Below, in pieces: positions 9,686 to 16,948 of a stretch of 31,023 nucleotides of DNA. Below the pieces are notes generated by a model, which ran no database searches, was not told the DNA's origin, and saw nothing but the letters and a program-made list of their open reading frames with translations. The position numbers and the translations under genes are program-made. This DNA is from DAMCAP01 sp964369265 (GTDB taxonomy: Bacteria > Bacillota > Clostridia > Oscillospirales > Ruminococcaceae): contig CAYJEV010000013.1 of NCBI GenBank assembly GCA_964369265.1, forward strand, positions 1 to 31,023, in the 5' to 3' direction. How positions within the stretch are numbered: position 1 is the first letter of the stretch; each line of letters begins with the position of its first letter.

Positions 9686-9782
9686 TCAGCGATTTGAAGA
9701 AGTTTTGTAATAATTGCAGTATAGCTAACATAAAAATGTTTTGAAAATTTGCAAAATCGCTATAAATTTACACCTTTTGCTA

Positions 9783-9811
9783 TTGAAATTTATGGGACAT
9801 TCTGCTATATT
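9783..9811 (+). promoter_or_regulatory. ftsZ promoter (extended -10)
   Basis: TTGAAA (9783-9788), a 17-base spacer and TATATT (9806-9811), with TG at 9803-9804 forming an extended -10. It lies about 70 bases before the ftsZ start in the 197-base ftsQ-ftsZ gap, so ftsZ can be expressed independently of the upstream cluster. The rest of the gap is AT-rich, with AGCGATTT (9688-9695) repeated inverted at 9754-9761. Confidence 0.65.
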
Positions 9812-9882
9812 ATAATATGTATAGAAAATAGAGGAAAATAGCTACTAGCTAGATAAAATATAATTTTTTTAGGAGGCACATA

Positions 9883-11100
9883 ATGGTTTTTAATTTTGAT
9901 AATGCCGATATGTATGGAGATGCAGGACAAGAAATAAACATAAAAGTAATAGGCGTTGGCGGCGGTGGCGGCAATGCTGTTAATAGAATGGTGGTATCTG
10001 GGCTTGATGGAGTGCATTACATAGCTCTAAACACAGACAACCAAGCTCTTAAAAACTCAAGAGCATCCGATAGATTAAATATTGGCGCTAAGCTAACAAG
10101 AGGTTTTGGCGCTGGTGGTAACCCTGAAAAGGGCAAAAAAGCAGCAGAAGAGAGCAGAGAAGAGATAGCAACTCTTCTTCAAGATACAGACATGGTGTTC
10201 ATAACTGCTGGTATGGGAGGCGGAACTGGTACTGGCGCTGCTCCTATAGTTGCTAGCATTGCAAAAGAGATGGGCATATTAACAGTTGGTATTGTAACAA
10301 AGCCTTTTGCTCATGAAGGCGCAAGAAGAATGGATCAAGCTCTTGGTGGAATTAGAGAGCTTAAAGATCAAGTGGATGCGCTAATAGTTATACCAAATGA
10401 AAAGTTAAAAGAAATTTCTGCTGAGAGAATAACATTAAGAAATGCATTTTTGGCTGCTGACGATGTTCTTCGTCAAGGTGTTCAAAGTATATCCGATCTT
10501 GTTTCTGTGACTGGTGAAGTAAACCTTGACTTTGCTGACCTTAATGCAATATTAAAAGATGTTGGTCTTGCTCATATGGGTGTTGGACGAGCTTCTGGTA
10601 GAGATAAGGCGAAGGTTGCTTCTGAAATGGCAATTACTTCTCCTCTATTAGAAACATCTATCAATGGTGCAAGAGGCGTTATTATTAACATTACTGCTGA
10701 TCCTGATGTTGCGCTTGATGATGTAACGCTTGCTTCTGATTTAATCCAAAGCTATGCAGATCCTGGTGCTCAAATTATGTGGGGTATCGTTTATGATGAT
10801 AACATGCAAGATGAGATGATGATTACTGTTATCGCAACAGGTTTAGAGGCTGATATTGAAGCTGCTGTTGCTAAGAAGATGATTGACGAGCCAGCTTCAC
10901 AACAATCTCCTGCGCAAAAACCAAAAAGCTCTCCTTGGGATGGCGATTTACTAACTGGTCCTAGCGGCGCAGCTCCTCAACAGTTTAGACCAAACTTTGA
11001 GGTTAAGCATAGTGAAGACGCTGGCAACGCAAACGGCACTTCAAATGATGGGTACTCCGATATCATCGCAATTTTAAACAACTCTAAGAATAAGAAATAA
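9883..11100 (+). CDS. ftsZ: Cell division GTPase FtsZ
   Basis: Tubulin homologue that polymerises into the Z ring and recruits the divisome. The 405-aa protein shows the nucleotide-binding loop GVGGGGGNAVNRM (residues 24-36), the tubulin signature GGGTGTG (112-118) and the T7 catalytic loop NLDFADL (214-220). A Pro/Ser/Gln-rich linker starts at about residue 330. The C terminus ends DIIAILNNSKNKK, which resembles but does not match the common conserved tail peptide (DIPxFLR) that binds FtsA, SepF or ZapD-type partners. AGGAGGC (9871-9877) is a strong ribosome binding site. ftsA is not adjacent. Confidence 0.98.
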   Translation: MVFNFDNADMYGDAGQEINIKVIGVGGGGGNAVNRMVVSGLDGVHYIALNTDNQALKNSRASDRLNIGAKLTRGFGAGGNPEKGKKAAEESREEIATLLQDTDMVFITAGMGGGTGTGAAPIVASIAKEMGILTVGIVTKPFAHEGARRMDQALGGIRELKDQVDALIVIPNEKLKEISAERITLRNAFLAADDVLRQGVQSISDLVSVTGEVNLDFADLNAILKDVGLAHMGVGRASGRDKAKVASEMAITSPLLETSINGARGVIINITADPDVALDDVTLASDLIQSYADPGAQIMWGIVYDDNMQDEMMITVIATGLEADIEAAVAKKMIDEPASQQSPAQKPKSSPWDGDLLTGPSGAAPQQFRPNFEVKHSEDAGNANGTSNDGYSDIIAILNNSKNKK

Positions 11101-11110
11101 TTAACTTAAA

Positions 11111-11137
11111 AAGCCATCCGCATAATGTGGGTGGCTT
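11111..11137 (+). terminator. Hairpin after ftsZ, possible weak terminator
   Basis: A 12-bp stem (AAGCCATCC pairing with GGGTGGCTT, extended by GCA/TGT) has a TAA loop and begins 10 bases after the ftsZ stop. On the + strand the stem is followed by AAAAGATA, not a T-run, so intrinsic termination in this direction would be weak. It could instead protect the 3' end of the ftsZ message. Confidence 0.4.
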
Positions 11138-11194
11138 AAAAGATATATTGTGTGAATAGCTTTATAGTGGGGGCTAAGAAAGGAATGCATAACA

Positions 11195-12235
11195 ATGAAA
11201 TACAGTTTTATGAATGACTATAGCGAAGGCGCTTGTGATGAGATACTAGAGCTGCTATTAAAAACAAATAAAGTTCAGCAAGCTGGATATAGCTTGGATG
11301 AATACACAAACAATGCTAAGGAGCTAATTAAGGCAGAGCTAAAAAATGATGATAGTGAGGTGCATTTTTTAGTTGGAGGAACACAAACTAACTTAATAGC
11401 TATCGCTTCAATGTTAAGGCCGTATGAGGCTGTAGTTTCTGCTAGTAGTGGGCATATTTTCACAAATGAAGCTGGTGCTATTGAGGCAGTTGGGCATAAG
11501 GTTTTTTCTATCCCTCATAACGATGGAAAAATTACAGCCAAGCAGATAGATGAGTTTATGTCTGCTCATGCTGTTAATGGAATTAGAGAGCATTTAGCTC
11601 AACCTGGTTTAGTTTATTTATCGCATCCAACAGAGTTTGGAAGCATATACTATAAAGATGAGCTTGTTGCAATAAAGTCTGTTTGCGAAAAGCATAATGT
11701 TCCACTATTTATTGATGGCGCGAGAATGGGTTGTGCTTTAGTTGCAGGAAGCGCTGATATAACGCTTGAGGATCTTGCAAAGTACACAGATGCTTTTTAC
11801 ATTGGTGGAACAAAAATGGGAGCGCTGTTCGGCGAGGCTTATGTGGTTAATAACAAGGCGTATCAAAAGCATTTCAGAACACTTATGAAGCAAAAGGGCG
11901 CTTTACTTGCTAAGGGAAGACTATTAGGCTTGCAGTTTGGAGCGTTGTTTACAGACGATTTATACTATAAGCTCGCAAAGCACGCAAATGCGATGACTAA
12001 TAAGCTTGGTGATGGAATAAAAGCTCTTGGATATAGCTTCCAGAGCGAACCTGTTACTAATCAGCTATTTCCAATCCTTCCAATCAAAGTTGCAAACGAG
12101 TTATCAAAGGATTATGGATTTTATCTTTGGGGCAAGATTGATGAGGAGAGGGCTATGTATAGGTTTGTAACAAGCTGGGCGACAGATGAAAACATGGTCG
12201 AGGAGTTTTTAAAGGACTTAAAAGCGATATCATAA
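11195..12235 (+). CDS. Low-specificity L-threonine aldolase family, PLP enzyme
   Basis: PLP-dependent lyase of fold type I, expected to cleave L-threonine or allo-threonine to glycine and acetaldehyde. The 346-aa length is typical. The cofactor-binding aspartate lies in PLFIDGARMG and the Schiff-base lysine in YIGGTKMGALFGEA. The segment from LVGGTQTNLIAI to SGHIFTNEAGAIE is characteristic of the family. AAAGGAATG precedes the ATG. It is a lone gene between ftsZ and asp23, an unusual place. Since the same window encodes a glycine-reductase-family enzyme, glycine supply is a plausible link, but that is inference. Related beta-eliminating lyases of the same fold cannot be fully excluded. Confidence 0.88.
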   Translation: MKYSFMNDYSEGACDEILELLLKTNKVQQAGYSLDEYTNNAKELIKAELKNDDSEVHFLVGGTQTNLIAIASMLRPYEAVVSASSGHIFTNEAGAIEAVGHKVFSIPHNDGKITAKQIDEFMSAHAVNGIREHLAQPGLVYLSHPTEFGSIYYKDELVAIKSVCEKHNVPLFIDGARMGCALVAGSADITLEDLAKYTDAFYIGGTKMGALFGEAYVVNNKAYQKHFRTLMKQKGALLAKGRLLGLQFGALFTDDLYYKLAKHANAMTNKLGDGIKALGYSFQSEPVTNQLFPILPIKVANELSKDYGFYLWGKIDEERAMYRFVTSWATDENMVEEFLKDLKAIS

Positions 12236-12269
12236 AACAAAATATTATAACAATAACGAAAATAAAAAC

Positions 12270-12298
12270 TTGTATATATTATAGAATTGTGGTATAAT
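12270..12298 (+). promoter_or_regulatory. asp23 promoter (extended -10)
   Basis: TTGTAT (12270-12275), a 17-base spacer and a perfect TATAAT (12293-12298), preceded by TGG to give an extended -10. A transcript starting near 12305 would carry a leader of about 80 bases containing the hairpin at 12324-12362. Confidence 0.7.
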
Positions 12299-12323
12299 TA
12301 TACATAGGTAGAAATTTAGTTAT

Positions 12324-12362
12324 GAGAAAAATAGCTTTAATATAGAGTTTAGGCTTTTTCTC
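12324..12362 (+). other. Leader hairpin just upstream of the asp23 ribosome binding site
   Basis: GAGAAAAA (12324-12331) pairs with TTTTTCTC (12355-12362), extended by GC/GC after a 2-base bulge, with a loop of about 17 bases. It ends 6 bases before AAAGGA (12369-12374), close enough to affect translation initiation. Its function is unknown. Confidence 0.35.
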
Positions 12363-12386
12363 GGTGTGAAAGGAATGAATCACAAT

Positions 12387-12746
12387 ATGAATATAAAAAC
12401 TGATAAAGCTCCATTTGGTAGCTTAAAGATTTCAAAGGATGTTATTGGAGCTATTGTTTATTTAGCGACTTGTGAAATTGAAGGCGTTGCAGGAGTTGCA
12501 GGTCTTGGAGAGAATATAAAGGGTATGCTATCACAAAGAAGGATAGTAAAGCCTGTAAATGTAGTGTTAAAAGAAGAAACAGCGATCATTGACATTCAGG
12601 TGATACTTGAGTATGGAAGCAAAATTCCTCAAATCTCAAGAAAGATACAAGAGGCTGTTAAAGAAGCTGTGCAGAGCATGACTGGCATAGCTGTATCAAA
12701 GGTAAATATAACAGTAGCCGGAGTCGCACCTATTAAGAATGCTTAA
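12387..12746 (+). CDS. Asp23/Gls24 family envelope-stress protein
   Basis: Small protein of the Asp23/Gls24 family (DUF322). Family members are linked to envelope homeostasis and alkaline stress in Firmicutes; the exact role here is unknown. Typical features are GSLKISKDVIGAIVYLA, the EIEGVAGVAGLG segment and the repeated amphipathic strand-helix units ending in VSKVNITVAGV. A GTG at 12366 and ATGs at 12375 and 12387 are in frame. Only 12387 lies downstream of the AAAGGA at 12369-12374 (12 bases) with a family-like N terminus (MNIKTDKAPFGSLKIS, 119 aa), so it is preferred. It has its own promoter and a terminator. Asp23 genes commonly precede nusB in clostridia. Confidence 0.88.
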   Translation: MNIKTDKAPFGSLKISKDVIGAIVYLATCEIEGVAGVAGLGENIKGMLSQRRIVKPVNVVLKEETAIIDIQVILEYGSKIPQISRKIQEAVKEAVQSMTGIAVSKVNITVAGVAPIKNA

Positions 12747-12753
12747 TTAAGAT

Positions 12754-12782
12754 AACCCTCCGAACAGGAGGGTTTTTGTTTT
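12754..12782 (+). terminator. Intrinsic terminator after asp23
   Basis: AACCCTCC (12754-12761) and GGAGGGTT (12767-12774) form an 8-bp GC-rich stem with a GAACA loop, followed by TTTTTGTTTT. It sits 7 bases after the asp23 stop and separates asp23 from the nusB run, though read-through is likely because no clear promoter follows. Confidence 0.88.
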
Positions 12783-12807
12783 AAAATAGAAAAGGATGGT
12801 TATAAAA

Positions 12808-13206
12808 ATGAAAAGACGTGAAGCCAGAGAAATCGCATTTACATTAGTGTTTGAAAGAGCTTTTAGAGGAGATACACTGCAAGAGGTTATAAATTCTGCT
12901 GTTGTTGGTAGGGGGATAGAGGTTGATGATTATGCCTTCGAGCTTGCTGGCAAGGTTTATGATAACATAATGACAATAGATTATAATATTGAAAAGCACC
13001 TTAAAGAGTGGAAGATAAACCGCCTTCCAAAGGTGACTTTATCTATACTTAGACTAGCGATGGGCGAGATTGATTATATGGAAGACATCCCAAACAGCGT
13101 TGCGATTAACGAGGCTGTTGAGCTTGCCAAAAAATATGGCGGAGAAGATGATGCCCCATATGTTAATGGAGTATTGGGTGCGTATGTGAAAGGAAAAGCG
13201 GAGTAA
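12808..13206 (+). CDS. nusB: Transcription antitermination factor NusB
   Basis: All-helical RNA-binding protein that joins NusE/S10 on boxA RNA in rRNA antitermination. The protein starts MKRREAREIAFTLVFERAF and contains the typical WKINRLPKVTLSILRLAMGEI and IPNSVAINEAVELAKKYG motifs. An in-frame ATG at 12796 overlaps the AAAGGA ribosome binding site. The ATG at 12808, 11 bases after it, gives the standard N terminus and a 132-aa product, so it is chosen. The stop abuts the start of the next gene. Confidence 0.94.
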   Translation: MKRREAREIAFTLVFERAFRGDTLQEVINSAVVGRGIEVDDYAFELAGKVYDNIMTIDYNIEKHLKEWKINRLPKVTLSILRLAMGEIDYMEDIPNSVAINEAVELAKKYGGEDDAPYVNGVLGAYVKGKAE

Positions 13207-14124
13207 ATGGCTTATTTAGGCTTTGACACAAGCAATTATACAACTTCTGTTGCAGTTTTTGAGGATGGGGTTGTTAAAGAGACAAGAAAGCTTCTTCCTG
13301 TTCCAGAAGGCAGCTTAGGGCTTAGGCAGAGCGATGCAGTTTTCTCTCATATGAAGGCAATCTCCAGTTTGGTTAAAGAGATAGAAATTGCTGGAATAAA
13401 AATTGAGGGAGTTGGTGCATCGACTAAGCCTCGAGAGCAAGAAGGAAGCTATATGCCTTGCTTTTTGGTAGGGCAGACAATTGGAGAGATAATAGCAGAG
13501 CTTTTGGATGTGCCATTTTATAGCTTTGCCCACCAAACAGGGCATATTTTAGCGGCTTTATATGGAGCAGATAGGCTAGATTTAGTGAATGAGAGCTTTG
13601 TGTCGCTTCATATCTCAGGAGGAACAACCGAATGCGTGCTGATTAAGGATGCGGTTAAGAGCGAAGTTGAAATAATAAGCGAAACGCTTGACTTAAATGC
13701 TGGCCAGTTAATTGACAGAGTTGGGGGAATGCTCTCATTGCCTTTCCCATCTGGAAAGCATTTAGAAGAGCTTGCTTTAAAAAGCGATAAAAAGTTTAAT
13801 GTAAAGCCAACTTTCAAAGATAATAACCCTTGCATATCTGGCGCAGAAAACCAAGCTAAAAAGTTAATTAGTGAAGGCGCTAGCAAAGAAGATGTTGCTC
13901 TGTTTACAATAACATATGTAAAAGAAGTTGTTAAAAAAATGGCGCTAGATGCTAAAAAACTAACTGGCGCTAAAACTGTAGTTTTTGCTGGTGGGGTTAT
14001 GTCTAATAGAATAATAGCTAATGAGCTAGCCAAAAATAAAGGTTATGTCTTTACAAAACCTCATTGCTCATCTGACAATGCGATAGGTGTTGCTGTGGGG
14101 ACTGCTATATTGGGAGGAAAGTAG
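13207..14124 (+). CDS. TsaD/Kae1-like (peptidase M22 family) paralog
   Basis: ASKHA-fold protein related to TsaD, the enzyme making t6A in tRNA, but shorter (305 aa versus about 340) and divergent. It keeps a metal-binding HxxxH (H109-QTG-H113), a phosphate-loop segment FAGGVMSNR and CSSDNAIGVA near the C terminus. The usual SGGHT motif reads SGGTTE (137-142). Its position between nusB and xseA recurs in clostridia as I recall, whereas true tsaD sits elsewhere, so this is probably a paralog of unknown substrate rather than the t6A enzyme. The ATG directly follows the nusB stop, and xseA starts one base after its own stop, so it is part of the operon. Confidence 0.8.
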   Translation: MAYLGFDTSNYTTSVAVFEDGVVKETRKLLPVPEGSLGLRQSDAVFSHMKAISSLVKEIEIAGIKIEGVGASTKPREQEGSYMPCFLVGQTIGEIIAELLDVPFYSFAHQTGHILAALYGADRLDLVNESFVSLHISGGTTECVLIKDAVKSEVEIISETLDLNAGQLIDRVGGMLSLPFPSGKHLEELALKSDKKFNVKPTFKDNNPCISGAENQAKKLISEGASKEDVALFTITYVKEVVKKMALDAKKLTGAKTVVFAGGVMSNRIIANELAKNKGYVFTKPHCSSDNAIGVAVGTAILGGK

Positions 14125-14125
14125 G

Positions 14126-15343
14126 TTGAGCAGAGTATTATCAGTCTACACACTTAACAGATATGTAAAAGAGCTTTTAGAGGAAGATAGAAGCCTTGCT
14201 GGTGTGTATGTTAAGGGCGAGATTTCAAACTTAACTATATATAATCGTTCAGGGCATTGTTATTTTAGTTTAAAAGATGAAAAAGCAGCAGTTAAAGCTG
14301 TTATGTTTAAAGGTTATCTCTCTTCCTTGAGATTTACACCAAGAGAGGGAATGTCTGTTATTGTTTCAGCTAATGCAACTGTATTTGAAGGCACAGGAAG
14401 CTATCAGCTCAATGTTACTTCGATGATACCAGAGGGTGAAGGCGCTTTGGCTTTGCAGTATGAACAGCTAAAGGAAAAGCTACTAAACGAGGGTTTGTTC
14501 GATATAGACAAAAAGAAAGATTTGCCAATAATCCCAGAGCATATCTGCGTTATAACTTCATTAACTGGAGCTGCTGTTCAAGATATAAAAAATGTCATTA
14601 CAAGGCGATTTCCAGCCCTAAAACTAACCTTGATAAATAGTTTAGTGCAGGGCGAAAATGCAGCTAAGGACTTATTCAATGCACTAAAGCTTGCTGAAAG
14701 CCTATCTCCTGATACAATCATTATTGGTCGTGGAGGAGGCTCGAGAGAGGATCTATGGTGCTTTAATGATGAAAAACTTGTTAGGGCGGTTGCTGGGTGC
14801 AGTGTGCCTATAATTTCTGCTGTTGGTCATGAAACCGATTTTACCCTATGCGACTTTGCCGCTGACAGACGAGCAGCGACGCCAACTGAAGCTGCTGAGC
14901 TTGCAACACCAATGCTTGACACGCTAATGCTAATTGCAGAAGAAAAAGAGATAGAACTAGAGCGTGCTATAAAAAGGAAGCTTGCAGACCTATCGCAAAT
15001 GCTAATGCACTATGAGAAAACATTATCTCTTAGTAGCCCTAAAAATAAGCTTTTAAGCTATAAAAAAGAGATAATAAATAAGCATCTCATTCTATACAAA
15101 GCAGTTCAAAAAAAGCTAGACGAAAGCAAAGCAAAGCTTGGGGCTAGGGCTGGAATATTAAATTCGATAAGCCCTCTTGCAGTTATGGAGAGAGGGTATA
15201 GCTATAGTGTTGATGAGGAGAATAAGCTTATTAACAGTGTTGTTAACGTTAAAAAAGGCGACAAACTAACAGTGCATGTAAGAGATGGTTATATGAAAGT
15301 AATTGTTGATGCTAAAAGAAAGAAAAAAGAAAATAAAGCTTAG
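14126..15343 (+). CDS. xseA: Exodeoxyribonuclease VII large subunit XseA
   Basis: Catalytic subunit of ExoVII, a metal-independent single-strand exonuclease that works with XseB. An N-terminal OB-fold domain (VYVKGEISNLTIYNRSGHCY) is followed by the catalytic core with GRGGGSREDLWCFND, SAVGHETDFTLCDFAADRRA and TPTEAAELA. A long helical C-terminal region follows, with MERGYSYS near the end. The start is the TTG at 14126, 8 bases after GGAGG (14113-14117), giving MSRVLSVYTLNRYV. The upstream ATG at 14087 would overlap the preceding gene by 38 bases and adds non-homologous residues. Confidence 0.95.
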   Translation: MSRVLSVYTLNRYVKELLEEDRSLAGVYVKGEISNLTIYNRSGHCYFSLKDEKAAVKAVMFKGYLSSLRFTPREGMSVIVSANATVFEGTGSYQLNVTSMIPEGEGALALQYEQLKEKLLNEGLFDIDKKKDLPIIPEHICVITSLTGAAVQDIKNVITRRFPALKLTLINSLVQGENAAKDLFNALKLAESLSPDTIIIGRGGGSREDLWCFNDEKLVRAVAGCSVPIISAVGHETDFTLCDFAADRRAATPTEAAELATPMLDTLMLIAEEKEIELERAIKRKLADLSQMLMHYEKTLSLSSPKNKLLSYKKEIINKHLILYKAVQKKLDESKAKLGARAGILNSISPLAVMERGYSYSVDEENKLINSVVNVKKGDKLTVHVRDGYMKVIVDAKRKKKENKA

Positions 15344-15360
15344 GAAGGGATAGTCATAAA

Positions 15361-15546
15361 ATGAATTTTGAACAGTCAATAAACAAGATTGATGAAATAA
15401 TAGAGAAAATATCTAGTGGTGAAGTATCTTTAGATGAATCTGTGAAATTATTTTCTGAGGGTGTTAAGTTAGTTGATAAATGCAATGAAAGCCTAAAAAA
15501 AGCTGAACTAAAAATAGAGGAATTATCTTCTCCTAAGGAGGCATAG
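15361..15546 (+). CDS. xseB: Exodeoxyribonuclease VII small subunit XseB
   Basis: Short helical partner of XseA. The 61-aa product has the typical sequence FEQSINKIDEIIEKISSGEV, then SLDESVKLFSEG and a final helix (KLVDKCNESLKKAELKIEEL). GGAAGGG upstream is the ribosome binding site. It ends directly at the start of ispA, and its last codons contain the AAGGAGG that serves ispA. Confidence 0.93.
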   Translation: MNFEQSINKIDEIIEKISSGEVSLDESVKLFSEGVKLVDKCNESLKKAELKIEELSSPKEA

Positions 15547-16431
15547 ATGATGGTAAAAGACATAATAACTAAGACAGCAACCGAAATTGAAAATGAGCTT
15601 AATAGGCTAACTGGATTCGATGCTAGCCTTAAAGAAGCTATAGTTTTTGAGGCTATGAGATACAGCCTTCTTGGCGGTGGTAAGAGAATAAGGGCTATAT
15701 TTGTTGTAAAGCTTGCTGAGATGTTTAGTGGTAACAAAAAGGCTGGTTTATTAGTTGGTTCTGCCATCGAAATGATACATGCTTATTCTTTAATTCATGA
15801 TGATTTGCCTTGTATGGATGATGATAAACTAAGGCGAGGAAAACCGACTTGCCATGTAGCTTATGGTGAGGCTGTTGCTCTGTTAGCTGGGGATGCTCTT
15901 TTAAATAGTGCTTTCGAGCTATTATCTAGTGAAGAACTATCCTCATTATTAACGCCAGAAAAGCAGATAGCTATTATCAGAAGGCTTTCAAAGGCTAGCG
16001 GCAGATATGGCATGATTGGCGGACAAACGATAGATATTGAGAGCGAAGGAAAGCCCTTAGCCGAAGGCGAGCTTAGTTATCTTCATAGTTTAAAAACAGG
16101 AGAGCTTATAACCGCTTCTTTAGTTCTTGGGGGAATAATTGGTGATTGCAATGAGCTCGATAAGCTTGAAAATCTTGGTAAGCTAATAGGTCTTGCGTTT
16201 CAGGTGCAGGATGATTATCTCGATATTACCTCAGACGCTAAAACCTTAGGAAAAGATATTGGCTCAGATAGCGAAAATAATAAAACAACTTATGTGACTT
16301 TGCTAGGAGTTGAGGAAAGCAAGGCTCTTTCTGATAAGCTTTATAATGAGGCAATAGAAATTGCTAGAAGCTTTAAAGATAATGAGTTTTTAGTTGGATT
16401 TTTGGAGTATATGCGACAAAGAAATAGATAG
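15547..16431 (+). CDS. ispA: Farnesyl diphosphate synthase / short-chain polyprenyl synthetase
   Basis: Trans-prenyltransferase condensing isopentenyl diphosphate with allylic diphosphates, feeding undecaprenyl and quinone-type lipid synthesis. It has 294 aa. The first aspartate-rich motif is HDDLPCMDDD (residues 84-93), followed by RRGKPTCH; the second is DDYLD (222-226). GGGKRIRA near residue 43 is the substrate-binding loop. AAGGAGG (15535-15541) serves ATG 15547 or 15550. The xseB-ispA-dxs arrangement groups isoprenoid genes. Confidence 0.95.
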   Translation: MMVKDIITKTATEIENELNRLTGFDASLKEAIVFEAMRYSLLGGGKRIRAIFVVKLAEMFSGNKKAGLLVGSAIEMIHAYSLIHDDLPCMDDDKLRRGKPTCHVAYGEAVALLAGDALLNSAFELLSSEELSSLLTPEKQIAIIRRLSKASGRYGMIGGQTIDIESEGKPLAEGELSYLHSLKTGELITASLVLGGIIGDCNELDKLENLGKLIGLAFQVQDDYLDITSDAKTLGKDIGSDSENNKTTYVTLLGVEESKALSDKLYNEAIEIARSFKDNEFLVGFLEYMRQRNR

Positions 16432-16443
16432 GGTTGTGATTAA

Positions 16444-16935
16444 ATGAATGATTTTAGTTTTTTATTAAGTAACCCAATAGTTAATATAATTTTTGTGGCT
16501 TGGCTTTCAGCGCAGGTTTTAAAAACAATTATTAACTGGATGATAACAAAAAAGTTTAACCCTGAGCGACTAGTTGGAGCTGGTGGAATGCCAAGCTCAC
16601 ACTCAGCTTTGGTATGTTCGCTTTGCATTGGTATAGCAAGGGTTGAGGGATATTCCTCAGCAGCCTTTGCAATTTCGCTTGCGCTTGCTGGTGTTGTTAT
16701 GTATGATGCAATGGGGGTTAGGCGAGCGGCTGGAGAGCAGGCAAAAATAATAAATAAGATGGTGTTCAACTTCAACGACTTAAAAGAAATGATAAAAGGT
16801 GCTTTAGTTTTTGATGAAGACGAAAGCATTGAAAATGGACATAAGCGATTGAAGGAATATTTAGGACACACACCAATGGAAGTATTAGGCGGGGCATTGC
16901 TTGGAATTTTAGTAGCGATGATAATCCCAATCTAA
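16444..16935 (+). CDS. DUF212 (YuiD-like divergent PAP2) membrane protein
   Basis: Small integral membrane protein of 163 aa distantly related to PAP2-type acid phosphatases. The diagnostic motif GGMPSSHSALV matches the PSGH-like signature of the superfamily, and YDAMGVRRAAGEQA is typical of DUF212. About three to four hydrophobic segments flank a hydrophilic loop containing DEDES. Lying between ispA and dxs, it might act on prenyl diphosphates, but that is inference from neighbours only. The ribosome binding site is weak (AGGGTTG). Confidence 0.88.
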   Translation: MNDFSFLLSNPIVNIIFVAWLSAQVLKTIINWMITKKFNPERLVGAGGMPSSHSALVCSLCIGIARVEGYSSAAFAISLALAGVVMYDAMGVRRAAGEQAKIINKMVFNFNDLKEMIKGALVFDEDESIENGHKRLKEYLGHTPMEVLGGALLGILVAMIIPI

Positions 16936-16948
16936 TGGAGGAAGCGTT

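Noticed and set aside
9686..9782. A terminator or extra promoter just after ftsQ
   Set aside because: The small AT hairpin AACAT/ATGTT lacks GC pairs and a clear T-run, and TTGAAA at 9741 is only 14 bases from TATAAA, too short for a convincing promoter.
14087..14125. Upstream ATG start for xseA
   Set aside because: It overlaps the previous gene by 38 bases with no ribosome binding site, while TTG 14126 has GGAGG at ideal spacing and the family N terminus.
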